Source: Mesorhizobium jarvisii
Lineage (GTDB): Bacteria; Pseudomonadota; Alphaproteobacteria; Rhizobiales; Rhizobiaceae
Direction: 5' to 3'
Length of the DNA: 64,000 nt
Assembly: GCF_003601985.1 (NCBI RefSeq)
Contig: NZ_QZXA01000003.1
Coordinates: forward strand, 1 to 64,000
Both the position numbers and the translations under genes were made by a program. Shown here piece by piece: positions 27,334 through 36,615 of this stretch (position 1 is its first letter; each line of letters opens with the position of its first letter). Below the pieces are notes generated by a model, which saw nothing but the letters and a program-made list of their open reading frames with translations, did not search any database and was not told the DNA's origin.

Positions 27334-28437
27334 TCAGCTCGCGAGCCGGCTCACCATCTCATGTTGCGCATAGGCCCGCCCGAAACGATTGGCCAGAAAG
27401 GCATCCAGCGCGATGTCTTCCTGCTTGACGAAGCCGGTCGCCGGCAGGCTGCCGTCGGCCAGCATGTCGAGAACGGCGCAGATGCCTGACGCCGTGGTGA
27501 TCTGGATGGCGCTGCGTACCTGGTTGCCGACGCGCTGCGAGTAGATCTTGTTGGCGTAGGTTTCCTGCAGCAGGCGGCCGTTGCGGCGGCCGGAGACGGT
27601 GACGAAGACGATGACGACGTCCTGCAGCGTCGCCGGCAGCGCGCTTTCAAAAATGTCCTTCAGCACGTCGCGGCGGTGGCGCAGGCCAAGGTCGTTGAGC
27701 AGCGCCTTCATGATGGCGGCGTGGCCGGGATAGCGGATGGTGCGGTAGTTCAGCGTGCGCACCTTGCCCTTCAGCGTCTCGGCCAAGGTGCCGAGCCCGC
27801 CCGAAGTGTTGAACGCCTCATAGGTGACGCCGTCGAGCGAGAATTCCTCGCGCTCCTCCAGCGGCGGCACTTCGATCAGCTCGCCCTCGACGATCGCCTC
27901 GCAGGGCTCGCAATATTCGTTGATGACGCCGTCGGTGCTCCAGGTCAGATTGTAGTTCAGCGCATTGGACGGGTATTGCGGCAGGGCGCCGACGCGCATG
28001 CGTACGCTTTCGAGCGTGTCGAAGCGGCTGGCCAGATCATTGGCGACGATCGAGATGAAGCCCGGCGCCAGCCCGCATTGCGGGATGAAGGCGCCCTTGC
28101 CCGAACGCGCCAGCTCCTTGACGCGGCGGGTCGAGACGACGTCCTCTGTGAGGTCGAGATAATGCACGCCCACACTTGCCGCCGCTTCGGCGATGCGCGT
28201 GGTGAGATGGAAGGGGGCGGCGCTCAGCACCGCGAACTTGCCGGCGAGCGCGGCTTCCAGCGCCCCGGCTGCGGCGATGTCGAGTTCGAGCGCCTCGACG
28301 CCGGCGGGCACTTCGGCCGCGGCAAGCTGCGCCGCCGAGCGGTCGACGAGGGTGACGCGGTAGTCGCCGGTCGCGGCGAGCATTCCGGCGATGGTCGAGC
28401 CGATCTTGCCGGCGCCGACGATAACGATGTTGTTCAT
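27334..28437 (-). CDS. Saccharopine dehydrogenase-like NAD(P)-binding protein (possible lysine-catabolic enzyme)
   Basis: A 367-aa protein from ATG 28437 (MNNIVIVGAGKIGSTIAGML) with a Rossmann GxGxxG at about 8-13. The further pattern PQCGLAPGFISIVANDLA is typical of saccharopine dehydrogenase/reductase and lysine 6-dehydrogenase relatives. It is transcribed divergently from an Lrp/AsnC regulator, an arrangement common for amino-acid catabolic genes in rhizobia. Lysine or aminoadipate semialdehyde metabolism is therefore likely, but the exact substrate is not determined by sequence. The frame is open further upstream but that would run into the shared promoter region. Confidence 0.82.
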   Translation of the reverse strand: MNNIVIVGAGKIGSTIAGMLAATGDYRVTLVDRSAAQLAAAEVPAGVEALELDIAAAGALEAALAGKFAVLSAAPFHLTTRIAEAAASVGVHYLDLTEDVVSTRRVKELARSGKGAFIPQCGLAPGFISIVANDLASRFDTLESVRMRVGALPQYPSNALNYNLTWSTDGVINEYCEPCEAIVEGELIEVPPLEEREEFSLDGVTYEAFNTSGGLGTLAETLKGKVRTLNYRTIRYPGHAAIMKALLNDLGLRHRRDVLKDIFESALPATLQDVVIVFVTVSGRRNGRLLQETYANKIYSQRVGNQVRSAIQITTASGICAVLDMLADGSLPATGFVKQEDIALDAFLANRFGRAYAQHEMVSRLAS

Positions 28438-28492
28438 GGTCAAATACCCCTGCCAATTTCGATTTGCTTTACGCAGTCCGGACGGAAACCGC

Positions 28493-28562
28493 TTCACACT
28501 TCCTGGAATTGCTCGCGAATTGGCGGAATCATCGCAGCATGCCTGTCGAAAGGAAGTGTGAA
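28493..28562. promoter_or_regulatory. Widely spaced perfect inverted repeat between Lrp gene and its divergent partner
   Basis: TTCACACTTCCT at 28493-28504 and its exact complement AGGAAGTGTGAA at 28551-28562, centres 58 bp apart, in a 178-bp divergent promoter region. Lrp-type octamers commonly bind multiple spaced sites and wrap DNA. The regulator encoded at 28616 is the natural candidate. Confidence 0.55.
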
Positions 28563-28615
28563 ATCTGGCAGAGTGAACCCTATCTTTCATCGATCCGCCG
28601 AAGGAGATCGTCGAA

Positions 28616-29044
28616 ATGCTCAGTGAAGCCGAACAGGCGCTGCTTTCCCTGCTGCGTTCCAACGCCCGTGCTTCGACGGCCGAACTGGCGCGGCGTCTCG
28701 GCGTGTCGCGCACCACGGTGCAGAGCCGGATCGAGCGGCTGGAACAGCGCGGCATCATATCAGGCTATGGCGTCAAGCTCTCCGCCGACTATGAGCAGGG
28801 CCTGGTCAAGGCGCATGTGTTGCTCACCGTCACGCCCAAGCTCGCCGACAAGGTGGTGCGCGCGCTGCAGGCGCTGCCGCCGGTCAGGACGCTGCATTCG
28901 GTGAGCGGCAATTTCGACATGATTGTCATCGTCGACGCGCCGTCGATCCGCGACCTCGACGCGCTGCTCGACCAGATCGGCGCCATGGATGGGGTCGAGC
29001 GGACCTCATCGTCGATCATTTTGTCGACGCGGATCGATCGGTGA
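28616..29044 (+). CDS. Lrp/AsnC-family transcriptional regulator
   Basis: A 142-aa regulator. The N-terminal winged helix-turn-helix covers about residues 3-45 (STAELARRLGVSRTTVQSRIERLEQRGIISGYGVKL), and the C-terminal RAM/ligand-sensing domain covers about 62-140. It lies 178 bp from the divergent saccharopine dehydrogenase-like gene and probably controls it in response to an amino acid. The length is slightly below that of E. coli Lrp, as is usual for AsnC-type members. Confidence 0.9.
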   Translation: MLSEAEQALLSLLRSNARASTAELARRLGVSRTTVQSRIERLEQRGIISGYGVKLSADYEQGLVKAHVLLTVTPKLADKVVRALQALPPVRTLHSVSGNFDMIVIVDAPSIRDLDALLDQIGAMDGVERTSSSIILSTRIDR

Positions 29045-29143
29045 GCGACAAGCCCGTACCGATTTGCAAAAACCCGGCAGGGTGCCCACACCCAGTTCGA
29101 TCGCCTGATCCACCGGAATACCTCAAGACGCCGAACCCACCGA

Positions 29144-29161
29144 CAGCGGTTGAGACCGCTG
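29144..29161. terminator. Possible bidirectional hairpin between convergent genes
   Basis: CAGCGGT pairs with ACCGCTG around a TGAG loop between the ends of the Lrp gene and the DUF1344 gene. There is no T-run, so terminator function is uncertain. Confidence 0.3.
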
Positions 29162-29186
29162 CCGGCGGAATTGGGCCACGTGGCGT

Positions 29187-29441
29187 CTATTTAGCCGGCT
29201 TGATGCTCGATGCCGCCAGCTTGCCGGCCTTGGTCGAATAGGTCACCACCACCTTCTCGCCGACCTTCAGCGTCTCGGCCTCGATGCCTTCCGGCAGCAC
29301 GAAGGTCTTGCCGTCGGAAAGCGTGATGGAGTCGCCCTTCTTGTCGATGCTGGCAATGGTGCCGGTGGCCGCCTCGGCGAAAGCACCGGTCGAGGATATG
29401 ACGGCGAGTATCATTGCGGCTGCGATAGCTGACTTCTTCAT
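29187..29441 (-). CDS. Small secreted DUF1344 protein
   Basis: An 84-aa protein from ATG 29441. A signal peptide MKKSAIAAAMILAVISSTGAFA with an AFA-E cleavage site precedes a 60-residue beta-rich domain (TGTIASIDKKGDSITLSDGKTF) typical of DUF1344. It is probably periplasmic and of unknown function. It is monocistronic; the 256 bp upstream show no clear motif and end at the ABC permease stop. Confidence 0.85.
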   Translation of the reverse strand: MKKSAIAAAMILAVISSTGAFAEAATGTIASIDKKGDSITLSDGKTFVLPEGIEAETLKVGEKVVVTYSTKAGKLAASSIKPAK

Positions 29442-29697
29442 GGTCTTTTTCCCGTTTGACTTGGTTGTGAAGCCGCTGGCTATTGGCCTGGAGCGGCTCC
29501 GGTATCCGGGCCGTTTGGCCGCCGGATCTGCCTCTTCGTTTCGACGCAATTCCCAAGGGAAGGCGCTCCGCGCTTTCCCCGAAAACCACACCGCGCTTTT
29601 CCTGGATTTGCGCCAGCGAGAGACAAAACGAGCTTAGGCCGTGGAGTTGTCGAGGGGCTGGCCGCAACTTTACAAATAGGTAAGTCGACGCTTGGCC

Positions 29698-32352
29698 TCA
29701 CAAATCGCGCAGCTGTTCCGCTGCCTGTTCCGCCGACGGCTTGGCGGACCAAACGGCGGCAGCCACCGAAGCGGCGACGAGACCGAGCATGACCGCCAGA
29801 TAAAGCCAGGGGATCGACAGTGCTTCGGGTGGCGGATCGAAAACGCCGGTCAACAGCTTGACCAGCATCCATGCCGTCAACAGGCCAGAAAGCAGGCCGA
29901 ACGTCATGCCGCCGACGAGGACCAGCAGACCTTCGCTCCACAGGAAGGCCGCGAGTTGGCGCGGTTTGGCGCCGATCGCGGCCAGGATGGCGAAAGGCCG
30001 GCGACGCTCGAAGAACCCCAGGGCCAGCATCAACCCGGCGGCGGCGGCCGCCATGACCACCGCAAAGCCCAGTTCGATTGTCGTCAATCCGGCGAGATCG
30101 ACCGCGGTCAAGCTCGAGCCGATGAGATGAGCGGCCTGGCCGATGTCGGCCACCTTCAGCGACGGATCGGAGGTCAGCGCCGACGAAACCTGCCGGGCCA
30201 ATGCGGCAGGATCGGCCCTGGCCCGCATGAGCACGTATTCGGACGCATCGGAGCCGGTCATCCCGGCCACATAGGCCGAATTGGCGACAAGGAAGGAATC
30301 CTTCGGCGCGGTCGGAAATTCGCGGGCGACGCCGATGAATTTGAAGGCCACGGAATGATACTGGTGATCCCTGGCATCGATGAGCCGCAAATTGATCGTA
30401 TCGCCCTGCTGGAGCTGGAAATCCTGCACGGTCTCTTCCGAGACCAGAACGCCGTCCGGCGTCGCGGCGAGCAGGGCGAGCGTGCCGGCCGCGCTGGCGC
30501 CACTGAAATAGGCATCGGAAAGACCGGTGGCGCGTCCGATGCGGGCGGGATCGATGCCATAAAGATCCTGCAGGTCCGCGCCGACATAGGCAAAACGATG
30601 CTGCATGGGCTCGGCCGTTGCCGCTTCGGGCAGCGAGGCGAGTGCCGCAAGGTGCGCTCCGGCCGGTCTGTCCGTCGTGCCGAAGACGGTGACGTCGGAG
30701 CCGTTGGTCAGCTCGGCGTCGATGCGCGCCTGGGCATTGTAGGTGGTGTTGAAGATGGCGGTCGACGTCGCGAAGGAGATGGCCAGCGCGGTCATCGCAA
30801 TGCCGATCGTCAGCCGCCCCGCTTGCCGCGACAGGGCGGCCGACACAATGGGCGCCAGTGCCCCCGATGCCGGGGCAACAATCATGCGCAGGAGCGCGCC
30901 ATTGCGCGCGATCACCGTGGCCGACAGCCTGATTGTCAGCAGCGCCGTGCCAAGCCAGAACAAGGCCGGCGCGACGAATGCCTTGTAGTCCACCGCTGTC
31001 GCCGCCACGCCTTCGGGCGCAAGCACGATCTGGTATCCGGTACTCGCCGATTGCCAGAAGAACAACCCCGCTGCGGCGAGCAGCAGCATGTCCAGCCAAA
31101 GGCGCTGCCAGAGCGGCGCGCCCGGCCGGCTCACGGTCCGCCGTGCCGCGGTCACGGTCGCCCAGCGCGCGTCCCGCCACGCCGGGTAGAGAAAGGCGAT
31201 GAACCCGACCAGCAGCCCGAACAAGGCGACAAGGAGCAGCGTCGGCACGTTGACGCCAAGCACCGCCCCGAGACCCGGAACGATAATGGCAAGCAGCGAT
31301 GCCGCAGCCATGCCGATCGCGGTGCCTGCGATGGCCGCGACAGCGGCTTCCGTGGCGGACAGCAACAGGATGGCCTTGGTCGTCGCGCCGCGGACGCGAA
31401 GCAATGCCTGCTCCGTGCGCCGGCGTGCCCCGCCGGACGCGGTGACGGCAAAGGTCAGCGCAACCGCCAGCGCGACGCCGGGCAGCCCGAGAAACAGGAA
31501 CAGCACCGAGGCGTACAGCGCATCCTCGCGGACCGCGCCGAGGCGCGACCCGAGATTGTCGGCCACAAGGGCCTGACCGGCGACCCGCGCCTCGAGATTG
31601 TGCTGGGCGGCGGTGACAAAAGTATAGGCCGTGGCGGGATCCGTCGGCAGCGACTTGTGGGCCAGCCGCACATGCAATTGCAGCCGGGTGGTGTCGGGGC
31701 GCGCCTTCTGCTGCGGATCGAACAGTTGCCGCCAGGCTTCCTGTTGCAGGATGAGGACATTGTCGGGTGGAGCCTGTGGCGCTGCCTGGGGCGGCAGGCC
31801 GACGGCCTGGAACAAAGCGTCGGCGTCCGGGAGGTCGACCACGCCAGCAATCCTGACCTCTGCCGGCGGCAGGCCGATCCGCCGGACCGAGACAGTGTCG
31901 CCAGGACCGACATGGAGGTTGGCGGCTGTCTGCTGGGCAATCAGCGCGCCGTCGAGGGTGCCGGAAAGCGAGCGGATTTCCGCCGGGAAATCGCTGGAAT
32001 ACTGGCTGTCGAAAGCAACCGCCTGACCAGGCCCCGTGGTCTGGGTCGTGCCGCCGGTCTGTGCCTCGAAGCCGGCGACATCGGCATAGCGGACCGGATG
32101 CACGGCCGTGACCGGAGCAGCGTCCGTCAGCGCCTTGCCGACGAGGTCGGGATCGACACCGGAAATCACCTGCACCTGCCAGTCGATTGGAACTGCCAAT
32201 ACGGCCCGCATGGTCATCGATGCACCGGCGCTGGCGAGGAAGAGCGCCATCGTGGCGAGCAGAGCGACCGTCAGCGCGATGCCGGCGGCGGCACCGGCCA
32301 CGCGCAGGAAGCGGCGGGCAAGCACACCACGAATCCACAGCAGGATGATCAT
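29698..32352 (-). CDS. Large FtsX-like ABC transporter permease
   Basis: An 884-aa membrane protein. One membrane segment near the N-terminus (about residues 14-38) is followed by a large extracytoplasmic domain, a block of membrane helices around 270-460, a second extracytoplasmic domain, and a final helix block at about 740-880. This fits a permease with two FtsX modules. Such permeases with MacB/LolD-type ATPases move lipoproteins, peptides or lipids, or transmit mechanical signals, rather than import nutrients. It overlaps the first ATPase gene by 4 bp (ATGA). The substrate is unknown; the neighbouring lipoprotein-like gene and two-component system suggest an envelope role. Confidence 0.86.
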   Translation of the reverse strand: MIILLWIRGVLARRFLRVAGAAAGIALTVALLATMALFLASAGASMTMRAVLAVPIDWQVQVISGVDPDLVGKALTDAAPVTAVHPVRYADVAGFEAQTGGTTQTTGPGQAVAFDSQYSSDFPAEIRSLSGTLDGALIAQQTAANLHVGPGDTVSVRRIGLPPAEVRIAGVVDLPDADALFQAVGLPPQAAPQAPPDNVLILQQEAWRQLFDPQQKARPDTTRLQLHVRLAHKSLPTDPATAYTFVTAAQHNLEARVAGQALVADNLGSRLGAVREDALYASVLFLFLGLPGVALAVALTFAVTASGGARRRTEQALLRVRGATTKAILLLSATEAAVAAIAGTAIGMAAASLLAIIVPGLGAVLGVNVPTLLLVALFGLLVGFIAFLYPAWRDARWATVTAARRTVSRPGAPLWQRLWLDMLLLAAAGLFFWQSASTGYQIVLAPEGVAATAVDYKAFVAPALFWLGTALLTIRLSATVIARNGALLRMIVAPASGALAPIVSAALSRQAGRLTIGIAMTALAISFATSTAIFNTTYNAQARIDAELTNGSDVTVFGTTDRPAGAHLAALASLPEAATAEPMQHRFAYVGADLQDLYGIDPARIGRATGLSDAYFSGASAAGTLALLAATPDGVLVSEETVQDFQLQQGDTINLRLIDARDHQYHSVAFKFIGVAREFPTAPKDSFLVANSAYVAGMTGSDASEYVLMRARADPAALARQVSSALTSDPSLKVADIGQAAHLIGSSLTAVDLAGLTTIELGFAVVMAAAAAGLMLALGFFERRRPFAILAAIGAKPRQLAAFLWSEGLLVLVGGMTFGLLSGLLTAWMLVKLLTGVFDPPPEALSIPWLYLAVMLGLVAASVAAAVWSAKPSAEQAAEQLRDL

Positions 32353-33032
32353 GCGGCAGCCGCCCCGGGCCGATGCCCTGTGGTGAGCCGGCCGTGATCC
32401 ATCGTCCAGCGCGTCGCCATGCGGTTGGCCACGGCTTCGTCATGTGTGGCTACGACCAGGGCGATGTCGGTGCCTTCCAGACGGTCGAACACGGCGTCGA
32501 AGAAGCGCAGCGCCGTTCGGCTGTCCAGCTGCCCCGTCGGCTCATCGGCCAGCACAAGCTTCGGACCTATGGCCAGAGCGCGCGCCATGGCAATGCGCTG
32601 GGCCTGGCCGCCGGACAGTTCCTCCGGCAGCTTATCGCCGAGTTCGCCAAGGCCGAACGATTGCAGAAGCGATGCCCCGATGTCGCTGGCGCCGACATTC
32701 TCGCCGGCCAGCAGCATGGGCAGGCCGACATTCTGGACCGCGGTGAGGGCAGGAAACAGGCTGGGCGACTGGAACACGAAGCCGATCTGGCGTGGCCTCA
32801 GAGTTTCGAATGAACCCAGTCCCGGCCATTCGACGGTACCGGCCGTCGGCCGGTCGAGGCCGCCAAGAATATGCAGCAGTGTCGTCTTGCCGCTGCCGGA
32901 AGGTCCGACGAGAGCGATGCGTGCACCCGACGCGATCTCGCAGTCGACATCGCGCAGCACGCTGATCCGGCCGGCGTTGCCATCCCGGAAGTCTCGTCCG
33001 AGGCCCTTTGCGACGACGAGCGTTTCAGCCAC
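32349..33032 (-). CDS. ABC transporter ATP-binding protein (MacB/LolD type), first of a pair
   Basis: A 227-aa ATPase. GTG at 33032 is preferred because GGAGG lies 7 bp before it; the ATG at 33047 overlaps that ribosome site. Walker A GPSGSGKTT is at 43-51, the signature LSGGQAQRIAMA follows, and Walker B is KLVLADEPTGQLD. It overlaps its neighbours on both sides by a few bases, so the four genes 33687-29698 are translationally coupled. It presumably drives the FtsX-like permease together with the second ATPase. Confidence 0.9.
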   Translation of the reverse strand: MAETLVVAKGLGRDFRDGNAGRISVLRDVDCEIASGARIALVGPSGSGKTTLLHILGGLDRPTAGTVEWPGLGSFETLRPRQIGFVFQSPSLFPALTAVQNVGLPMLLAGENVGASDIGASLLQSFGLGELGDKLPEELSGGQAQRIAMARALAIGPKLVLADEPTGQLDSRTALRFFDAVFDRLEGTDIALVVATHDEAVANRMATRWTMDHGRLTTGHRPGAAAA

Positions 33033-33687
33033 GGGCGATCCTCCCATCCTTCAGCCTGATGATGCGATCGGCCCTCTGCGCCAGCACCTTGCTGTGGGTG
33101 GCCAGCAGCGTCGCCAGTCCGGCGTCGCGCCGCGCCTCGAAATGGGCGATCAGCCGGGATTCGGTCTCGCTATCGACCTCCGCGGTCGGCTCGTCGGCAA
33201 TCAGGATCGGCGGATCGGCGGCCAGTGCCACGGCAAGACCGGCGCGCGCGGTCTCGCCGCCGGACAGCTCGGTCGGAAAAGCGCGGGCGCGATGCGAAAG
33301 GCCGACACTTTCCAGCAGGCCGGCCATTCGCCGGTCGTCCGGCTTGTTCGCCAGCAGCATCTGCAATCGAAGGTTCTGCTCGACGTTCAGGTGGCCGAAC
33401 AGGTTTCCCGACTGCAGCAGAATGCCGAAGCTGGCGGCGCGAACGCGCGTGCGATACGCTTCCGGTCGCCGCGTCAGCCGAACGCCGCCCACCTCGACAT
33501 AGCCGCCATCCGGTTCATCGAGGCCGGTCACACAGGCCAGCAAGGTGGATTTGCCGCTGCCGGATGGTCCGACCAGGGCGACGATCTCGCCGGCGGCGAC
33601 ATGGAAACTGACGCCTCGCAAGGCGGCCGTCTCGTCGTCGCCTATATGGAAAAAGCGATAGATCTCATGCGCGTCCAGCGCGTGCAT
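33025..33687 (-). CDS. ABC transporter ATP-binding protein, second of a pair
   Basis: A 220-aa ATPase starting at ATG 33687 just after the lipoprotein-like gene (1-bp gap). Walker A GPSGSGKST is at 40-48, the Q-loop is in GILLQSGNLFG, and the signature is LSGGETARAGLAVAL. The usual Q/R after LSGG is replaced by E-T, which is unusual. Walker B LIADEPTAEVD is intact. The diverged signature suggests that the two ATPases may form an asymmetric heterodimer. Confidence 0.88.
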   Translation of the reverse strand: MHALDAHEIYRFFHIGDDETAALRGVSFHVAAGEIVALVGPSGSGKSTLLACVTGLDEPDGGYVEVGGVRLTRRPEAYRTRVRAASFGILLQSGNLFGHLNVEQNLRLQMLLANKPDDRRMAGLLESVGLSHRARAFPTELSGGETARAGLAVALAADPPILIADEPTAEVDSETESRLIAHFEARRDAGLATLLATHSKVLAQRADRIIRLKDGRIARG

Positions 33688-33688
33688 C

Positions 33689-34294
33689 TCACTTCCACCG
33701 GAACGAGTTGGACATCAATTGCCATTGATCGACGTTGTCGGCGCCCTTGGGTGCATAAAGTTCGAGCGCAACGAGCTTGCCGTCCTTGAAATAGAGGTAG
33801 CGTTCGTTTTCGAGGCGAACCTGCCGGTTGGTTACCGCGTTCGGCTCGGAGTTCGATGTGTAGACGATGCGGATCGCGGTACCGGCCGGCAGCTTGACCT
33901 GCTTGACCGCGCTGACCTTCACAGCACGCCCGGCCGCCTCGAGCTTGGCGACATAGTCCGCTTTGGCGCTGTCGACAGTGGGCGCGGCGTCCGCCTTGGA
34001 AACCGTGACCGCGACGCCATCCAACTTGTCGACGAAGCTTGCGCCGTCGGCACGGTCCGACCGTGCCCAGCCCTCCGGCACCTTCAGGGTGAACCCTAGC
34101 GGCGAGGTGTAGTCGATGAAGACCTGCGAATCGGGGATGTCGCCCGGCGGGTTCTTCTCCGGCTGGACGGGCTTCTCGGCGGCCGAGGCCGGCAGGCTGC
34201 CAAGCACCGGAGCCAGGAGGGCTGTCGTGCCCAGGCACGCCGCGACGGCGAGAGCGGGCAAGATACCGGTGGTTTTCCGAAAAAAGTCTTTCAT
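33689..34294 (-). CDS. Exported lipoprotein-like protein of unknown function
   Basis: A 201-aa protein from ATG 34294 (MKDFFRKTTGILPALAVAACLG). The VAAC stretch could be a lipobox; otherwise cleavage after ASA (residues about 35-37) would release a periplasmic protein. The mature part (SPLGFTLKVPEGWARSDRADG...) resembles PsbP/DUF1795-like beta proteins in style, but I do not assign it. It is the first gene after the histidine kinase and precedes the two ATPases by 1 bp, so it is probably part of the exporter system. Confidence 0.75.
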   Translation of the reverse strand: MKDFFRKTTGILPALAVAACLGTTALLAPVLGSLPASAAEKPVQPEKNPPGDIPDSQVFIDYTSPLGFTLKVPEGWARSDRADGASFVDKLDGVAVTVSKADAAPTVDSAKADYVAKLEAAGRAVKVSAVKQVKLPAGTAIRIVYTSNSEPNAVTNRQVRLENERYLYFKDGKLVALELYAPKGADNVDQWQLMSNSFRWK

Positions 34295-34376
34295 TTTCCG
34301 CAGCCTTTCGATGGACGGTTGGGTCCATTCATTATGCCGCTGCAAGCTTACGGGCGGGTCGCCGGCCTCATACCCT

Positions 34377-34384
34377 TTCGTAAG
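34377..34384. promoter_or_regulatory. TTCGTAAG element upstream of the exporter operon
   Basis: TTCGTAAG lies 83 bp upstream of the lipoprotein-like gene, with a related GGTAAG 18 bp further on. The same octamer occurs at 38052 with an inverted partner at 38086. A response-regulator box is possible, but the evidence is thin. Confidence 0.3.
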
Positions 34385-34428
34385 CTATTGGCGCTCTGGT
34401 AAGTTTCTGGCACCAGCTTTCGGCCCTA

Positions 34429-35805
34429 TCACGCCGCCGATCTTACCAGCGGAAAGCTCACCACCACGGCGAGGCCAGGCTGACAATCGTCAAGGGCGAT
34501 GGATGCGCCATGCAAATCGGCAATGGCCCGCACCAGGCTGAGGCCAAGGCCGTTGCCCGGCGTCGAGCGGCTGTGGTCCAGCCGGTAGAGCCGCTGAAAC
34601 ACCTGTTCGCGCTCGTCCGGAGGAATGCCGGGTCCATTGTCGGCGACGCTGGCAAGGACACGCTCGGCCTGGCGCGTCACCGACAGTTTGATGGTCGTCC
34701 CGGGCGGGCAATGGCGCAGCGCATTCTCGACCAGATTGGCGAACATCTGCGTCAACAGTTCCCGATCGCCATGAATCGGGTCTGCTGTCTCACGCAGTTG
34801 CGTCGACACCAGCGACTTTCCGTCGTCCTCGGCTACATCGGTGTAGATCTCGGCTATGATTTCCAGCACCTCGCCGAGATCGAGATCGGTGAACCGCGCC
34901 TTGCGGGCACCGGCCTCGATCTGAGCGATGCGCAACAACGCATCGAAGGTCTCGTTGATCTGATGGCCCTCCGCACGCGCGTCGGCCAGATCGTCGGAGA
35001 CGTCCTGATCCCGCGCTGCCTTGTCGGCGGCGCCTTCCAGGATCATCTGCAGCCGGTTGAGCGGCGTCTTCAGATCATGCGCGATGTTGGCGCTGACCTG
35101 CTTCATGCCGTCCACCAGGCCCGACAGGCGATCGAGCGCCGCGTTGACCTGGCTGGAGACGATGTCGATGTCGTCGCCCGTGCCGGTCAGCGGAATGCGG
35201 GTATCGAGCCGGCCATGCGAGACATCGACCATGGTGGCGGCAATGCCGTCGAGACGGAGCTGGACGCGCGAGGCAAGCAGGGCGCCGCCGGCGACCGCCA
35301 GTCCGGTGATGATCAGGGTCGCCCAGCCGAAGCTCATCATCGCCACTGTTTCCAGCTCCTCCGTTTCGGAAAGGCTGAAGGCGACCGTCAGATTGTTGCC
35401 GCCGACCGAACCGGAAAAGGCGCGATACTCCGTATCCGGAGGCACGCCTGGCAACACGGCGTCGAACCCCGAGAACCCGTCGGGAAGCCCGGTGGCGGTG
35501 AAGTTGCCGGCCAGGTGGTTCCCGGCTGGGTCGGTCAGCGAAAACAGCTGTTCTTTCTTCGGGCTGAGCTTCGCATGGCTTTCGATCGTGGCGACAAGGT
35601 CCTCCAGATCGTTCGCGGAATAGGTGGCGGCGACGACCGAATAGGTTTCCTTGATGCTTTCGTCGAGCCGTTCGGCAAGATCGGCGCTCATCATCTGGTA
35701 GACGATGGCGCCCGACAGCACGAAGGCCAGCATGAACAGGAAGCCGAATGTCAGGGCGAGCCGGAACGGCGTGCTGCGCAGCAGGCGAGACCAGCTTCCG
35801 GTCAT
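34429..35805 (-). CDS. Membrane sensor histidine kinase
   Basis: A 458-aa kinase with transmembrane segments at about 16-37 and 158-178, a periplasmic sensor loop between them, and a HAMP domain at about 179-232. The phosphoacceptor His243 is in ANIAHDLKTPLN. The ATPase domain has ENALRHCPPGT (N box), DNGPGIP and GLGLSLVRAI. It resembles the EnvZ/QseC-type family. The start overlaps the response-regulator stop by 4 bp. The signal is unknown; the downstream exporter suggests envelope or antimicrobial-peptide sensing. Confidence 0.9.
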   Translation of the reverse strand: MTGSWSRLLRSTPFRLALTFGFLFMLAFVLSGAIVYQMMSADLAERLDESIKETYSVVAATYSANDLEDLVATIESHAKLSPKKEQLFSLTDPAGNHLAGNFTATGLPDGFSGFDAVLPGVPPDTEYRAFSGSVGGNNLTVAFSLSETEELETVAMMSFGWATLIITGLAVAGGALLASRVQLRLDGIAATMVDVSHGRLDTRIPLTGTGDDIDIVSSQVNAALDRLSGLVDGMKQVSANIAHDLKTPLNRLQMILEGAADKAARDQDVSDDLADARAEGHQINETFDALLRIAQIEAGARKARFTDLDLGEVLEIIAEIYTDVAEDDGKSLVSTQLRETADPIHGDRELLTQMFANLVENALRHCPPGTTIKLSVTRQAERVLASVADNGPGIPPDEREQVFQRLYRLDHSRSTPGNGLGLSLVRAIADLHGASIALDDCQPGLAVVVSFPLVRSAA

Positions 35806-36485
35806 GGCGCAAGCGGTGCGTGCAGGCTGTAGCCGGTGTTGCGGATGGTATGGATGAGCTGGGCCTCGAACGGCTTGTCGACCTTGGCCCGCAGCCGGCT
35901 GATATGGGTCTCGACGACACTGGTCTTGGGATCGAAATGAAAGTCCCAGACGCGCTCCAGAAGCATGGTGCGGGTGATGACGCGGCCCTCGCCTCGCATC
36001 AGCACCTCGAGCAGGCTGAATTCGCGCGGCTGCAGGTCGATCGGCTGGCCCTGGCGCGTGACGCGCCGCATGATGAGGTCCATTTCGAGGTCGGCGACCC
36101 GCAGCACCGTCTTCTGCTCCTGCGCCGCCGGCCTGCGTCCGAGCGCATTGATGCGGGCAAGCAGCTCGGAAAAGGCGAAGGGCTTGACCAGATAGTCGTC
36201 GCCGCCGGCCTCCAGGCCCTCGACGCGGTCGTCGATGCCGCCGATGGAGGTGAGGAAGATCGCCGGCGTGCGCACGCCGGCCGCGCGCACCGCCTTGATC
36301 ATCGACAGGCCGTCCAGACCGGGGATCATTCGGTCGGCGACGATCACGTCATAGCTGCCGCTGGTGGCAGCAAAAAGCGCGTCATGGCCGTTGCGCAGGA
36401 GATCGCAGACATGGCCGGCCTCGGTCAGTCCCCTGACGATATAGTCCGCCGTCTTGTGGTCGTCCTCGACAAGAAGAAGTCGCAT
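35802..36485 (-). CDS. OmpR/PhoB-family response regulator
   Basis: A 227-aa regulator from ATG 36485 (MRLLLVEDDHKTADYIVRGL). The acidic pocket is E7-D8-D9, the phosphoacceptor is Asp51 in VIVADRMIPG, and the conserved Lys is in DYLVKPF at about 101. The C-terminal winged helix includes QPREFSLLEVLMRGEGRVITR. It lies in an operon with the histidine kinase, which it overlaps, and probably controls the exporter genes downstream. Confidence 0.92.
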   Translation of the reverse strand: MRLLLVEDDHKTADYIVRGLTEAGHVCDLLRNGHDALFAATSGSYDVIVADRMIPGLDGLSMIKAVRAAGVRTPAIFLTSIGGIDDRVEGLEAGGDDYLVKPFAFSELLARINALGRRPAAQEQKTVLRVADLEMDLIMRRVTRQGQPIDLQPREFSLLEVLMRGEGRVITRTMLLERVWDFHFDPKTSVVETHISRLRAKVDKPFEAQLIHTIRNTGYSLHAPLAP

Positions 36486-36615
36486 CGCTGTTCCGGTTGA
36501 TCGCCGATATCGGGCACAGGCTATCACCGGCACGGCCCCGTTCCTAGGATGGCAGGATGGCTTTGGCGGGGGCTTTCGCCATAAACATTCGAGATTGGCT
36601 GAGGCCTTCCCCACG

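Noticed and set aside
29480..32443. Very long open frames (987 aa minus, 901 aa plus) overlapping the ABC permease gene
   Set aside because: They are Arg/Gly/Pro/Ala-rich shadows of a G+C-rich gene. The 884-aa frame alone has membrane helices, correct operon overlaps and family features.
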